Positions 1-9,400 of a stretch of 64,000 nt of DNA are shown here, piece by piece (within the stretch, counting starts at the first letter, position 1; the number at the start of each line of letters is the position of its first letter). The DNA is taken from the NCBI GenBank assembly GCA_964494085.1, contig CAZBQJ010000004.1:62001-126000 (forward strand), read 5' to 3'. This DNA comes from CAZBQJ01 sp964494085 (GTDB taxonomy: Bacteria; Patescibacteriota; Gracilibacteria; UBA1369). Below the pieces are notes generated by a model. The model was given only the letters and a program-made list of their open reading frames with translations, made no database searches and was not told the DNA's origin. Both the position numbers and the translations under genes were made by a program.

Positions 1-1
1 G

Positions 2-247
2 CAAGCCAAACCGCTAAAATGTTCAAAGCAAGCCCTGGGGACATTGGCAAAAGTGATAGAAATGATTGAGAATGACAAATATTGCCCTGAGGTAATTCAG
101 CAAGTGGATAGTGTGATTGGTTTATTGAAAACCACCAAAAGAGAGCTTTTGGCCGGGCATTTGGATACCTGCGTAATACATAAGATGAAGGAAAACAAGA
201 AAGAGGCCATAGCAGAGCTGCTAAAAATCTATAACCTGTCCAATTAG
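2..247 (+). CDS. csoR: CsoR-type metal-sensing repressor, 5' truncated by window edge
   Basis: This is the C-terminal part of a CsoR/RcnR-family (DUF156) repressor, a small all-helical DNA-binding protein that leaves its operator when it binds Cu(I). The visible Cys in YCPEV and the later His-x3-Cys (GHLDTC) match the C-H-C copper ligand set of CsoR. The frame is open to the window start and the upstream residues also look like CsoR helix 1, so the TTG at 44 is probably not the true start and the gene begins outside the window. It ends one base before copA, so the two are very likely co-transcribed and the repressor probably controls the copper genes that follow. The ligands fit copper; nickel or cobalt sensing is less likely given the neighbours. 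Confidence 0.85.
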   Translation, partial: QAKPLKCSKQALGTLAKVIEMIENDKYCPEVIQQVDSVIGLLKTTKRELLAGHLDTCVIHKMKENKKEAIAELLKIYNLSN

Positions 248-248
248 G

Positions 249-2543
249 ATGAATAAAAATGAAACATACCGGATAAAGGGCATGCATTGTGCTTCATGTG
301 CCGGAATTATCGAACGGACTTTCAAAAAACAAACAGGGGTGGTCAGCGCCGAAGTGAATTATGGTACGGAAAAGGTGAAAATTAATTTCGATGATACTGC
401 GATCACTCCGGAATCTCTATCAAAACTGATTGAACCGCTGGGTTATTCTTTGGTGATTCCGACTGTTGCAGAAATGGAAATGAGCGAAGGCGAACAGGCT
501 GGACAATCCAGTCCAAATCAATCTAAAAAGGAAAAACTGGCTGAAATTGCTGAGATGAGAAATAAAATCATGGTAGCCATACCATTAACTGTTTTCAGTA
601 TTTTTGTCATGGGATGGGATATGTTGGTGCAATTTCAGTATGTTTCTCCGCCTACAAAAATAATTACCGAGTTTTTTCATCATCTGCTGCCTCTGATGGC
701 TACCTACATGCTATTTGTCGTTGGCAAGCCCTATCTCTGGGGCGTTTATAGATTCATCAGATATGGCAAAGCCAACATGGATACATTGATTGGAATTGGT
801 ACATCGGTTGCATATATTTACAGTTTCATCATTGCCGCCTTCGCCGAACCACTCAGCGCCTTCATCAATGTCGAGCATAGTTATTATGATGTCACGATTG
901 TGGTAATTGCCTTTATCGCATTGGGCAAATATCTGGAAGCTAAATCGAAAATTAAAACCGGTGATGCGATAGAGAAACTTTTGAATCTGCAAGCCAAGAC
1001 CGCCCTGGTGATCCGAGATGGTAAAGAATTAGATATATCGGTGAATTTGGTAGTTCACGGCGATCTGATTATCGTTAAACCCGGGGCCAAGATTCCGGTA
1101 GATGGAGTATTGGTAGAAGGAGCTTCTTTTGTAGATGAATCAATGATTAGTGGTGAGCCAATGCCGGTAAATAAAAAAATCGGGGATTCAGTGGCCGCTG
1201 GAACGATTAACACAACTGGGGCTTTTACCTTTCAGGCAACCAAGATTGGCTCTGAAACACTGTTGGCTCATATTATCAAAATGGTAGAGGATGCTCAAGG
1301 AAGCAAAGCGCCGATACAAGCTCTGGCTGACCGAATATCTGCTGTTTTTGTACCTATTGTATTGGTTATAGCGGTTTTATCACTAGGTGTTTGGTTGACG
1401 TTAGGAACTTATTATCTGGGATTTTCGCAAGCTTTGTCCTATGGTCTGACTGCATTCGTGGGGATTCTGGTGATTGCCTGTCCCTGTGCGCTCGGATTGG
1501 CAACTCCAACGGCGATTATTGTCGGGGTCGGAAAAGGCGCGAAGGCAGGTATATTGATCAAAGATGCCGCTACCCTGGAAGAATTATATAAAGTCGACAC
1601 GGTAGTAGTGGATAAAACTGGCACGATTACCAAGGGTAAACCTGAATTGATTAGTATTGAGAATAAAAGCCAGGAAAAGGACGCTGAAATCATCTCGATT
1701 TTGGCTTCATTGGAAAAGCAATCTGAACATCCCATTGCTGATGCAATCGGTAAATATGCCCGAGAAAAGCAGGTGGAGATCAAGGCCGTGAAAAATTTTG
1801 AAATTATTAAAGGTAAAGGTTTAAAAGGAGAGGTCGCTGGTATTGAATACTATGCCGGAAACACCAAACTATTGGCTGACCTGGGACTTACTTTCGCTGA
1901 AAATCAAATTGAAAAGGAGACAAAATCCGGAAAAACTCCGATATTTCTGGCGTCAAAAGCTGAGATTCTGGCCATAGGAATGGTGGCCGATGCCATAAAG
2001 CCGGAAGCGATTGAAGCGGTTAAGCGTTTGCATAAAATGAGTATAAAGATCGTCATGCTAACCGGTGACAATAAAAATACGGCCAAGTCGGTGGCGGATG
2101 AAGTGGGTATCGATGAGGTTATGGGTGAAGTATTACCTGAGGACAAATTGAAGGTGATCATGAAACTCCAAAATTCCGGGCAGATTGTGGCGATGGCCGG
2201 GGATGGAGTGAATGATGCCCCGGCCCTGGCTCAAGCAAATGTGGGAATTGCCATGGGAACCGGAACTGACGTGGCTATTGAAACTGCCGGAATAACCCTT
2301 TTGAATGGAGATATTTCCAAACTTACCAGCGCGATCAAATTGTCAAAAATGACTATGCTGGGCATTAAACAAAATTTATTCTGGGCTTTTATCTATAATC
2401 TGGCCGGAATCCCTCTGGCCGCCGGAGTTTTATATCCTTTTACAGGTTGGTTACTCTCCCCTGTTTTTGCCGGATTGGCGATGGGCTTCTCCAGCGTGTC
2501 CGTAGTTTCCAACTCCCTACGTATTAAAGCAAAAAAATTATGA
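249..2543 (+). CDS. copA: Copper-exporting P1B-type ATPase CopA
   Basis: Membrane ATPase that pumps Cu(I) out of the cytoplasm. The 764 residues hold one N-terminal heavy-metal-associated domain with GMHCASC (Cys14 and Cys17), transmembrane helices, the metal-channel CPC motif near residue 410 (IACPCALG), the phosphorylated Asp of DKTGT at about residue 455, the P1B-specific His-Pro pair near 494, and GDGVNDAP near 651. The length is normal for a one-HMA CopA. It follows the csoR-like gene directly and overlaps the next gene by four bases (ATGA), so it sits inside a copper operon. The stop codon is UGA, one of several here that argue for a standard stop assignment. The family is certain; Cu(I) rather than Ag(I) or another soft metal is inferred from CPC and context. 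Confidence 0.95.
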   Translation: MNKNETYRIKGMHCASCAGIIERTFKKQTGVVSAEVNYGTEKVKINFDDTAITPESLSKLIEPLGYSLVIPTVAEMEMSEGEQAGQSSPNQSKKEKLAEIAEMRNKIMVAIPLTVFSIFVMGWDMLVQFQYVSPPTKIITEFFHHLLPLMATYMLFVVGKPYLWGVYRFIRYGKANMDTLIGIGTSVAYIYSFIIAAFAEPLSAFINVEHSYYDVTIVVIAFIALGKYLEAKSKIKTGDAIEKLLNLQAKTALVIRDGKELDISVNLVVHGDLIIVKPGAKIPVDGVLVEGASFVDESMISGEPMPVNKKIGDSVAAGTINTTGAFTFQATKIGSETLLAHIIKMVEDAQGSKAPIQALADRISAVFVPIVLVIAVLSLGVWLTLGTYYLGFSQALSYGLTAFVGILVIACPCALGLATPTAIIVGVGKGAKAGILIKDAATLEELYKVDTVVVDKTGTITKGKPELISIENKSQEKDAEIISILASLEKQSEHPIADAIGKYAREKQVEIKAVKNFEIIKGKGLKGEVAGIEYYAGNTKLLADLGLTFAENQIEKETKSGKTPIFLASKAEILAIGMVADAIKPEAIEAVKRLHKMSIKIVMLTGDNKNTAKSVADEVGIDEVMGEVLPEDKLKVIMKLQNSGQIVAMAGDGVNDAPALAQANVGIAMGTGTDVAIETAGITLLNGDISKLTSAIKLSKMTMLGIKQNLFWAFIYNLAGIPLAAGVLYPFTGWLLSPVFAGLAMGFSSVSVVSNSLRIKAKKL

Positions 2544-3550
2544 AAAAATATTCTTATCATGTGCAAGGGACTCATTGTAGTGCCTGCAAAATTCTCATCG
2601 AGGATATCCTGACCGAAAATCGGGAGGTTTCAACGGTAAAGGTTGATCTATCCAAACAAACTGTGGAAATTACCGGAGAACTGTCCAGTTCACCAGAGGA
2701 ATTACTGGATATTCTAAACCCACATCTGGAAGCTCATAAATATTCTTTATCGTTGGAGAAAAAAGTGAAAAAGAATGATTATGGTTCCTTTTACCTGGCT
2801 GTTCCAATAGCCTTGGTTGTTCTGCTGCTATTTTTTATGCTGCAAAAGTCGGGCATAATAAACTTTGGATTTGAAGGCGGACTGACACCCTGGACCGCTT
2901 TGATTATCGGGCTGATCGCTTCGGTTTCCAGCTGCCTGGCGGTGGTGGGAGGCTTGATCCTTTCTTTGTCTGCGAAAGTATCTCAGGACACTTCTTCTTT
3001 TCGACCATTTGCATTATTCCATTCCGGTCGTGTGATTAGTTTCGCTGTCTTGGGAGCCGGGCTAGGCCTGATCGGTAATACGATTTCCATCAATCATACG
3101 ATTACTGCTTATCTGGGGCTGTTGGCGGCTCTGGTGATGATTCTTTTGGGTATAAATTTACTGGACCTGTTTCACTTCACAAAAAAACTCCAACTCACTT
3201 TGCCCAAAAAGTTTTTCAAAAAATTGACTAGCATTGAAGAAGGATTCTGGGCACCTCTGTTGGTGGGAGCAGCGACATTCTTTCTGCCTTGTGGTTTCAC
3301 TCAGGCTATGCAGATTGCCTCATTGGCCAGTGAGTCCTGGCTTCAGGGGAGTATAATAATGCTAATGTTTGCTTTGGGGACGCTCCCGATGTTGCTACTA
3401 ATAACTGTTAGTTCATACAAATTTGCCAATAGTAAGTTTGCCCCTGTTTTTTATAAATCGGCGGGAATTGTAGTGATAGGACTGGGAATCTTTGCCTTTT
3501 TGGGAGGATTAGCAGGGTTAGGAATGATCAGACCATTATTTAATATCTAA
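2540..3550 (+). CDS. HMA domain fused to TauE/SafE-DsbD-like membrane protein
   Basis: A heavy-metal-associated domain at residues 1-70 (GTHCSAC, Cys13 and Cys16) is followed by a connector and about seven hydrophobic helices of the sulfite-exporter/cytochrome-c-biogenesis (DsbD_2, SafE-like) type. The helix segments carry small-residue and proline motifs and single cysteines (SSCLAVVGG, LPCGFTQ) expected of a DsbD-like core. Overlap with copA and a short gap to the cupredoxin gene place it in the copper operon. Such HMA-DsbD fusions are known in copper-resistance loci and are thought to move copper or reducing equivalents across the membrane. The substrate cannot be read from sequence; the role is inferred from domains and neighbours. 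Confidence 0.8.
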   Translation: MKKYSYHVQGTHCSACKILIEDILTENREVSTVKVDLSKQTVEITGELSSSPEELLDILNPHLEAHKYSLSLEKKVKKNDYGSFYLAVPIALVVLLLFFMLQKSGIINFGFEGGLTPWTALIIGLIASVSSCLAVVGGLILSLSAKVSQDTSSFRPFALFHSGRVISFAVLGAGLGLIGNTISINHTITAYLGLLAALVMILLGINLLDLFHFTKKLQLTLPKKFFKKLTSIEEGFWAPLLVGAATFFLPCGFTQAMQIASLASESWLQGSIIMLMFALGTLPMLLLITVSSYKFANSKFAPVFYKSAGIVVIGLGIFAFLGGLAGLGMIRPLFNI

Positions 3551-3555
3551 AATAT

Positions 3556-3957
3556 ATGTCGAAAACCCCACTGATTTTATTGAGCGTAGTTTTGACCATC
3601 GGAATCTTTTATCTATTGTTGGCTGGAAACACGAATCCAGATTCAACACAACTTGCCGGTGGTGCCAATGCTGTGAGTGAAGAAAATGGCATTCAAAAGA
3701 TAAAAATGTTGGCCAGGGGTGGCTATAATCCCAATCAAATTACGGCTAAAGCAAATGTGGAGACAGTGCTGCAGATCGAGACAAAGGGGACTTATGATTG
3801 TTCTTCTGCAGTTTCCATACCAAAACTAAATTATAATAAGAATCTGCCAGCCACCGGATCAACAAAAATTCAAATTCCGGCAAATATGGCTACAGATGCT
3901 TTGGAAATTTTATGCAGTATGGGCATGTTTAGGGCGACAATTAACTTTGAAGGTTAG
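3556..3957 (+). CDS. Membrane-anchored cupredoxin-like protein
   Basis: This 133-residue protein has an N-terminal hydrophobic anchor (about residues 5-25), a short linker and a beta-rich domain ending in CSMGMFRATINF. The late Cys-x-Met-Gly-Met cluster together with an earlier Cys (TYDCSSAV) is typical of single-domain cupredoxins found beside copper ATPases. It would lie on the outer face of the membrane and bind copper there. It begins five bases after the HMA-DsbD-like gene, as the last member of the copper operon. A copper-chaperone or scavenger role is inferred; a blue-copper electron carrier is possible but less supported. Confidence 0.75.
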   Translation: MSKTPLILLSVVLTIGIFYLLLAGNTNPDSTQLAGGANAVSEENGIQKIKMLARGGYNPNQITAKANVETVLQIETKGTYDCSSAVSIPKLNYNKNLPATGSTKIQIPANMATDALEILCSMGMFRATINFEG

Positions 3958-3960
3958 GCG

Positions 3961-3994
3961 GATCATTCCCCATGGGCTGATCGTAGGAATGATC
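3961..3994. promoter_or_regulatory. Inverted repeat after copper operon
   Basis: Perfect 9-base arms (gatcattcc / ggaatgatc) separated by 16 bases lie just after the cupredoxin stop and before the CDF gene. There is no clear T-run, so this may be a weak terminator or an operator rather than a classical intrinsic terminator. Confidence 0.35.
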
Positions 3995-4054
3995 ATTTAT
4001 CAATGACTTTTTGGCCGAAACATGCTATGATAACGGGATTAACAACTTATAGCT

Positions 4055-5272
4055 GTGGCCACAAAAAAAAACGCGGATTTGGAATATGGAACCAGGATGG
4101 CCCTTTGGGGCATGTTGGAGATTGCTGCCTTGGCTCTGATGAAAGGGCTGGTGGGTTATTTTACCGGCATAATTGTCTTGATGGCTGACGCCTTAAGCAG
4201 CTTTTCGGATATGTTCAGTATTTTTGCCAGTTATCTCGGTCTAAAACTGAGTCAGAATTCAGCCAATAAAACATTTAACTACGGTTTTTATCGGGCGGAG
4301 AGTTTCGCGGCGTTCGTAGCTTCGTTATTGATTGTTTATCTGGGGATCCAGATTCTGGTCAGCAGCGTGCAAAGGTTTTTTGTTCTGGGAACGGGACAAT
4401 ATTATTTGTTAGCGCTGGCACAAGTGGCGGTTTCGGTTCTAATTTCGATTCATACGGCGACTTATTTGATGAAAGCCGGTAAAAAAGTAAATTCGCTTTC
4501 ATTGATTAATTGTGCCCAGGATAAAAAATACGATGCTTTTTCTCAAATTATAGTGGTGGTCGGTATTGCCGCCAGCTTTTTTCAGATTCCCTACCTGGAA
4601 GGAATTATCGGTATCGCGCTGGCGCTGGTGATTTTGAAAGTAGGTTATTCGGCCAGTAAACAGTCTTTATTCTTTCTTTTGGATTATTTTGACAATCCCG
4701 TATTGGTCCAAGAGATCGAGCAAACTATTTTAACCAAGTCGAGAATCGTTAAAAAAGTGATCAATATCAGAATGAGGCGGGCTGGAACTTATATTTTCGG
4801 AGAAGCATTTTTGCAGATTAACCCTTTTGTTGACGTCAAAGACATGCGCAACGATTTGAATTATCTGCATGCGAACATCCTAAAACTAAATAAACAGATT
4901 AAAGATTTCCAATTACTGGTGGAATTTTCCAAATCACAGAATATGCGGGTGGCGGTGCCGGTAAAAGACGATCATGGACTGGATTCGGAAGTGGCTATAA
5001 CAGTGGAAGAAACCAAATATTATGTATTTGTCGATGTGCGCAACGATAAAATCGTTAATTCATATTGCAAACCTTTTGAACACAAACCCTTTAATGTTCT
5101 GGATATTGCCGACTTTTTCAAAAAAGAGAAAACCAATGTGGTGGTCAATAATGGTATGCATAGCCTGCTATTTTACAATTTGAAAAGGCTGCAACATATC
5201 CTGGTTTATCCCCATTTCCAAAATGTTACCAATGTAGCAAATACGATTAAGTTGCTGGTGATCGATACTTAA
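4055..5272 (+). CDS. CDF-family cation transporter fused to NifX-like domain
   Basis: The N-terminal ~200 residues form a cation diffusion facilitator membrane domain with the metal-site aspartates of helix 2 (MADALSSFSDMF) and five to six hydrophobic helices, followed by a cytoplasmic dimerisation-like part. From about residue 290 a second domain resembles the dinitrogenase iron-molybdenum cofactor (NifX/NifB-type) fold (MRVAVPVKDDHGLDSEVA, later YCKPF). GTG at 4055 is chosen because the frame is closed by a stop at 4040 and the CDF motif starts soon after; ATG at 4097 is the alternative. CDF proteins exchange Zn, Mn, Fe or similar ions for protons. The fused domain may sense or bind a metal cofactor; that is inference. 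Confidence 0.8.
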   Translation: MATKKNADLEYGTRMALWGMLEIAALALMKGLVGYFTGIIVLMADALSSFSDMFSIFASYLGLKLSQNSANKTFNYGFYRAESFAAFVASLLIVYLGIQILVSSVQRFFVLGTGQYYLLALAQVAVSVLISIHTATYLMKAGKKVNSLSLINCAQDKKYDAFSQIIVVVGIAASFFQIPYLEGIIGIALALVILKVGYSASKQSLFFLLDYFDNPVLVQEIEQTILTKSRIVKKVINIRMRRAGTYIFGEAFLQINPFVDVKDMRNDLNYLHANILKLNKQIKDFQLLVEFSKSQNMRVAVPVKDDHGLDSEVAITVEETKYYVFVDVRNDKIVNSYCKPFEHKPFNVLDIADFFKKEKTNVVVNNGMHSLLFYNLKRLQHILVYPHFQNVTNVANTIKLLVIDT

Positions 5273-5301
5273 ATCCGTCCGCGAATTTGAGCAAAGAAAC
5301 A

Positions 5302-5694
5302 CTAAAATAGACCGAGGAATTTTTTCCTGGGTGGTTGATCCGGCTGAGAAACTTCATTCAATTGTTGATCCAGGGAGCCCAGGGAGGATTTATCTGCGGT
5401 CTGAGAGGCTTTTTCCTGGTCTTTGAGCTGATCTTTGGACAGATCCTGTATAGACAATTTGATTCTTTCGGCCAAGTCTTTTTGAAGTTGTTCGTTCTTT
5501 TCGATTTTCAAGTAGTCTACTGCATTGGCTGCCTCCGCCTTTTGGAGAGCTGTAATTCCCAATTGCAACTGTTCCTCGGAGACATTGGCAAAGCGCGCTT
5601 TGATTTGAGCCTGCTGTACATCGTCAAGCCATTGAAAAGCTTTCGATGTTTCCAATAAAGAGTTGAATTGCTGTAAAAGTTGAGGATTAGACAT
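5302..5694 (-). CDS. Hypothetical 130-aa helical protein
   Basis: I do not recognise a family. The product is a soluble, helix-rich, Gln/Lys/Glu-rich protein with no signal peptide or membrane segment and a basic tail (PPRKKFLGLF). It lies seven bases downstream of the 218-aa gene on the same strand, so the two are probably co-transcribed. The conserved-looking N-terminal half (repeated helix and Ala-rich pattern) could be an oligomerisation module. Confidence 0.6.
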   Translation of the reverse strand: MSNPQLLQQFNSLLETSKAFQWLDDVQQAQIKARFANVSEEQLQLGITALQKAEAANAVDYLKIEKNEQLQKDLAERIKLSIQDLSKDQLKDQEKASQTADKSSLGSLDQQLNEVSQPDQPPRKKFLGLF

Positions 5695-5701
5695 AATTGA
5701 A

Positions 5702-6358
5702 TTAACCTAATTTACTATAACCGATTCTTCCGCTTTGATTTGACCGGGCAATGTAGATAACATCTCCAACCTTCATTCGGGCTTCATCTTTGGAGACATC
5801 AGCACTGAGTCTTTGCTTCAGCATAGCTCGAACACCTGCAGGGACATCTCCCATGTAGACCGGTTTTTCGGTTTGGTCTTCCACCCTGGCTTCTGCTTTA
5901 ACTTCCACCTTTTGTTCATCGGCTGGGGCTTTTTTGGCCAACTGAGGTGAGTCGGTAGTGGCATCCGGTGTACTGAATGCTTTTTGGAGTTCAGCCATCA
6001 AAGCCTGATCTCGTTGCTCCGATTTGGCTGCCACCTTTTCTCTGGTTCCGGCATCAATTTTCTGTAAGGTGGAAGACAATATAGCGGCCATGAATTCTTT
6101 GGAACTGTCATTGGCTTCTTTGGCTTTTTGATACGCATCAACGGCCTTTTTCAATTCTTGTGATTTAGGATTTTTGTCACCGAAATGGGCAATTAAATCT
6201 TTGGCCAGTTTGAAGTTTTTTTGCATCGACTTGGCATTATCGGAAACATCGACAGTAATTTTCATTTCCGGCTGTTGAGGTTCAGGACTAGGTACTTCCC
6301 GATAGATAAACCTTGACTGATTGAATTTAAAATTATTTCTCTGATGATTGATAAACAT
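5702..6358 (-). CDS. Hypothetical 218-aa charged protein
   Basis: Unknown family. The middle is a charged, lysine-rich helical region (about residues 30-110) rich in Ala, Lys and Glu, followed by a Pro/Ala/Glu-rich linker and a small C-terminal part (MGDVPAGVRAMLKQRLS onwards) with a turn-rich end. No signal peptide is seen. It is the first gene of a two-gene unit with the 130-aa protein. A terminator of the preceding beta-helix gene lies just upstream (6395-6444), so this pair must have its own promoter. Confidence 0.6.
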   Translation of the reverse strand: MFINHQRNNFKFNQSRFIYREVPSPEPQQPEMKITVDVSDNAKSMQKNFKLAKDLIAHFGDKNPKSQELKKAVDAYQKAKEANDSSKEFMAAILSSTLQKIDAGTREKVAAKSEQRDQALMAELQKAFSTPDATTDSPQLAKKAPADEQKVEVKAEARVEDQTEKPVYMGDVPAGVRAMLKQRLSADVSKDEARMKVGDVIYIARSNQSGRIGYSKLG

Positions 6359-6394
6359 AGGTGAATATTTATTTTATAGATCATATTACTATAC

Positions 6395-6444
6395 CAAAAA
6401 ATTGCCAATATGACAAGTGACGGAAGGCTGCCTGTCATATTGGC
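6395..6444 (-). terminator. Intrinsic terminator of the large SLH gene
   Basis: On the minus strand a perfect 12-bp stem (arms 6433-6444 and 6404-6415) is followed at once by AATTTTTT. It lies 56 bases after the stop of the 1126-aa gene and fits a rho-independent terminator. Confidence 0.8.
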
Positions 6445-6499
6445 TGGTGAATTATTTAAAACTTTTCTACAAGGGACGAAAAGTGAGGTGAGAGAGGTT

Positions 6500-9400
6500 T
6501 TATTTCTGAGTTAATACGGCCAGCTTGGCTATTTCCGCTCTGGTGATAGGCTGATTTGGGTGGAAATACTTGGCAATTACCGGCTGATCCGGCTCTTTAT
6601 CATCAGTCATCAGGTATCCTTCCACAAGGTTATTTGCCTCAGCATAAGCCACATAATCATAGAACCAGTCGTCCTTTTTAACATCATCAAAGTCGGTAGT
6701 GTAACCGCCAAAATTCTGAATACCTTTGGCTCTGAGGATGACCTTCAAAGCTTCAGCTCTGGTGATAGCCTGATGGGGTTTGAAGTGAGAGCTTCCATCC
6801 AGGTTGACATAACCTTCGACAAAGCCGAGTTTGGCGGCGCTGATCACATAGCCGGCGAACCAATCACCTGACTTGACGTCAAGAAATAAATCTTCAAAGG
6901 GAGAAGTACTGAATAGGTAGGTATTTAAGACGATTTTTACCAGCTCTGCGCGCGTAGACAGTCCGTCTGGTACAAACAAATCGTCGGAACGTCCGTCAAT
7001 AATACAGCGACGATAAAGGTTTTCTATATAGTTTCTGGCCCAATGATGGGAAATATCCCGGAAAGGAACGGTTGAATCTGCGGACCGATCACAACTGGGA
7101 TGCTCGGGAATGATGATTTGGCCAGAAGTAGTGTTGCAGGATGTGCCTGAACAGGAAGGAGCGCCAAACTGGGCACTTCCACCTCCACCACCTCCTCCTC
7201 CCCCACCACCAGAGGTCGGGGATAATATTAAAGCAACGGTTTGATCGGGAGTATTCAGGTTGACAGTGGTGGAAGAGTTTTGATATCCGGTAGCTGAACC
7301 GGATAAACCATAGGGATTGAACCCCCCACTTGTTTCAGCGATAGAGGCACTGGTCAGGTTAAAGGCGTGTAAATAGCCCGAGAAAGGAGTATAGCCGGTA
7401 CCGATGGTCACAAGTGCAGGAGCGACCAATCCAAAAGCATCCCGAAATAGTGCGGTAGCTCCACTCAGCGGGGTGCTTAAAGTATTTTCGATAAAAGCTC
7501 TGGCTTTGAACCAGACCCGTACTATTCCTACCCCGGTGATGTCACTGGAGATTCTGTTGAATAAAGTGTTTTTCAAGTCATTGGAGCCAGAGCTATCACT
7601 AGCTATATCATGGTAGGCATTGGAGGTAACGACGGACTCATTGATACTATTGCCGGCCGAACTACCGGCAAACATAATGCCAACCGCGTTACCGGAAGAC
7701 TTGATGTTTTGAAGCAGATTATTGTCTGATTCGATAAATCTGATGCCCGCGACAAAGCCTGTAGTTGAGCGATCCAGTCTGGGTGGATCGGTTTCGCCCG
7801 GTTTGAGGGTGGCAGAAGCTGCTGTAGCTGCCGCTGGATTGTAGGAATAGGATCCATCTCCATTGGCAATAAAAATACTGGGGATAAATTGGTCGACTGT
7901 ATTTGGCGTTCCACATTCATTGGTTAGATAGTCATTTAATCCCGTTGCATCGACAGTGTAACCATTTGAAGTGAGAAAGTTGGACTGAATATAAACCGTC
8001 ACTTTGCTCCCGAAAACGTCTCCCAGTCCGACATTTACGTCGTCCGTCGCTCCACCGATAGCGATAGTGATATCCTCCCCGTCAGTGTCAAAGAAGACAG
8101 CATCGCAAGAATCATCACGAATATAAATTGCAGCGTCCGCCACCCCAAAGACCGGAAAAGTCTGATCATAGGTATTGCCGCCATAGACCCATAAGTTTTT
8201 GGTAATGGTATAAACCGAGGTGGCGTCAGTGGCGTTTTCGACAGCCAGATCCTGAATAGTGGAATTATCCAGGCCGTTGACGACGAGGGTGTCTTCTGCG
8301 CCCGAGGAATGAATAATGGTAGTGTCGCCGGCTCCGCTGACGGTGACATTGCTGGTTCCGCCTGATGGGCCTATCAGAGTGGTCGAGCCGTAAGTTCCGG
8401 CGCCGATGTGAACTGTATCGCCAGTGGAAAGAGCGTCGGGTAAAACAGCTAAAGTATTGGAAAAGCAACTGGTATAATCAACGACGCAGCTGATATCCAG
8501 CAGATAATCATTGACTCTGGTGTCAGAAAAGGCACCGATATCGTTAGAACCGTTGATGTCGAGGTACCTGCTGATGGGACTGGGATAATAATCGTCCAAT
8601 AGATTGATATTTTCCGTTCTGAGCAAAGGGTTGGAGGTAACCGTGTTGACATTCAGGCTGGCAATGGTGCCGGTGTTGTCATACAGATTGTTGGAGAAAC
8701 CATAAAATCCGTTGTAGCTATCATTCAGGGTTACATTGGCACTGCCGATATTATAACTGAGGGAAATCCCGTTGCCGGCTGGCGGAGTGGTGGTTTGATA
8801 GCAGAGATTATAATTCGCTGTGATTGTTACCGGAACATTGGGATTTCCTCCACCATCGAAAACACCGATACAAGCGTCACCTGAGGCTGCTGTGGAAACA
8901 TTTTGGCCAATGACGGTATTATGTTCGTAAGTACCATCGATGTCATGCTGGTCAACCCGTATATTAAAAGCCCAGGTTCCATTGGTAGCCCCCGGAACCT
9001 TGGCAGGTGTGATGAGGTAGTTGCCGGTAAACTCCACTTGGGCGTTCTGAACGGTGATCATGGTCAGATACAGATCACTCATGGTAACTGCCGACTTGAT
9101 GGTATTGTTGGTAAATCTGATGTCTTTTCCGGCTGGTACAATCACCCAATCCCCGGTTGAGCTGGCGTCATAATTGGTGATGGTATTATTGTTAAACAGA
9201 ACATGATTACAAATGTGATCATCAAGTGGGTCGCCGGGAGGATCACTGAAATCCGGAGCCCCGTTGGTGACGACATTAACACAGTTGGAAAAACGACATT
9301 CAATCGAGTTATTTTCGATCAGGCCATTATCCGCTCCCTGCAGCTGCAGTCTTTGGATGCCGCTATTGCCGCTGATTTCATAACCATCAACACCGGTAAG

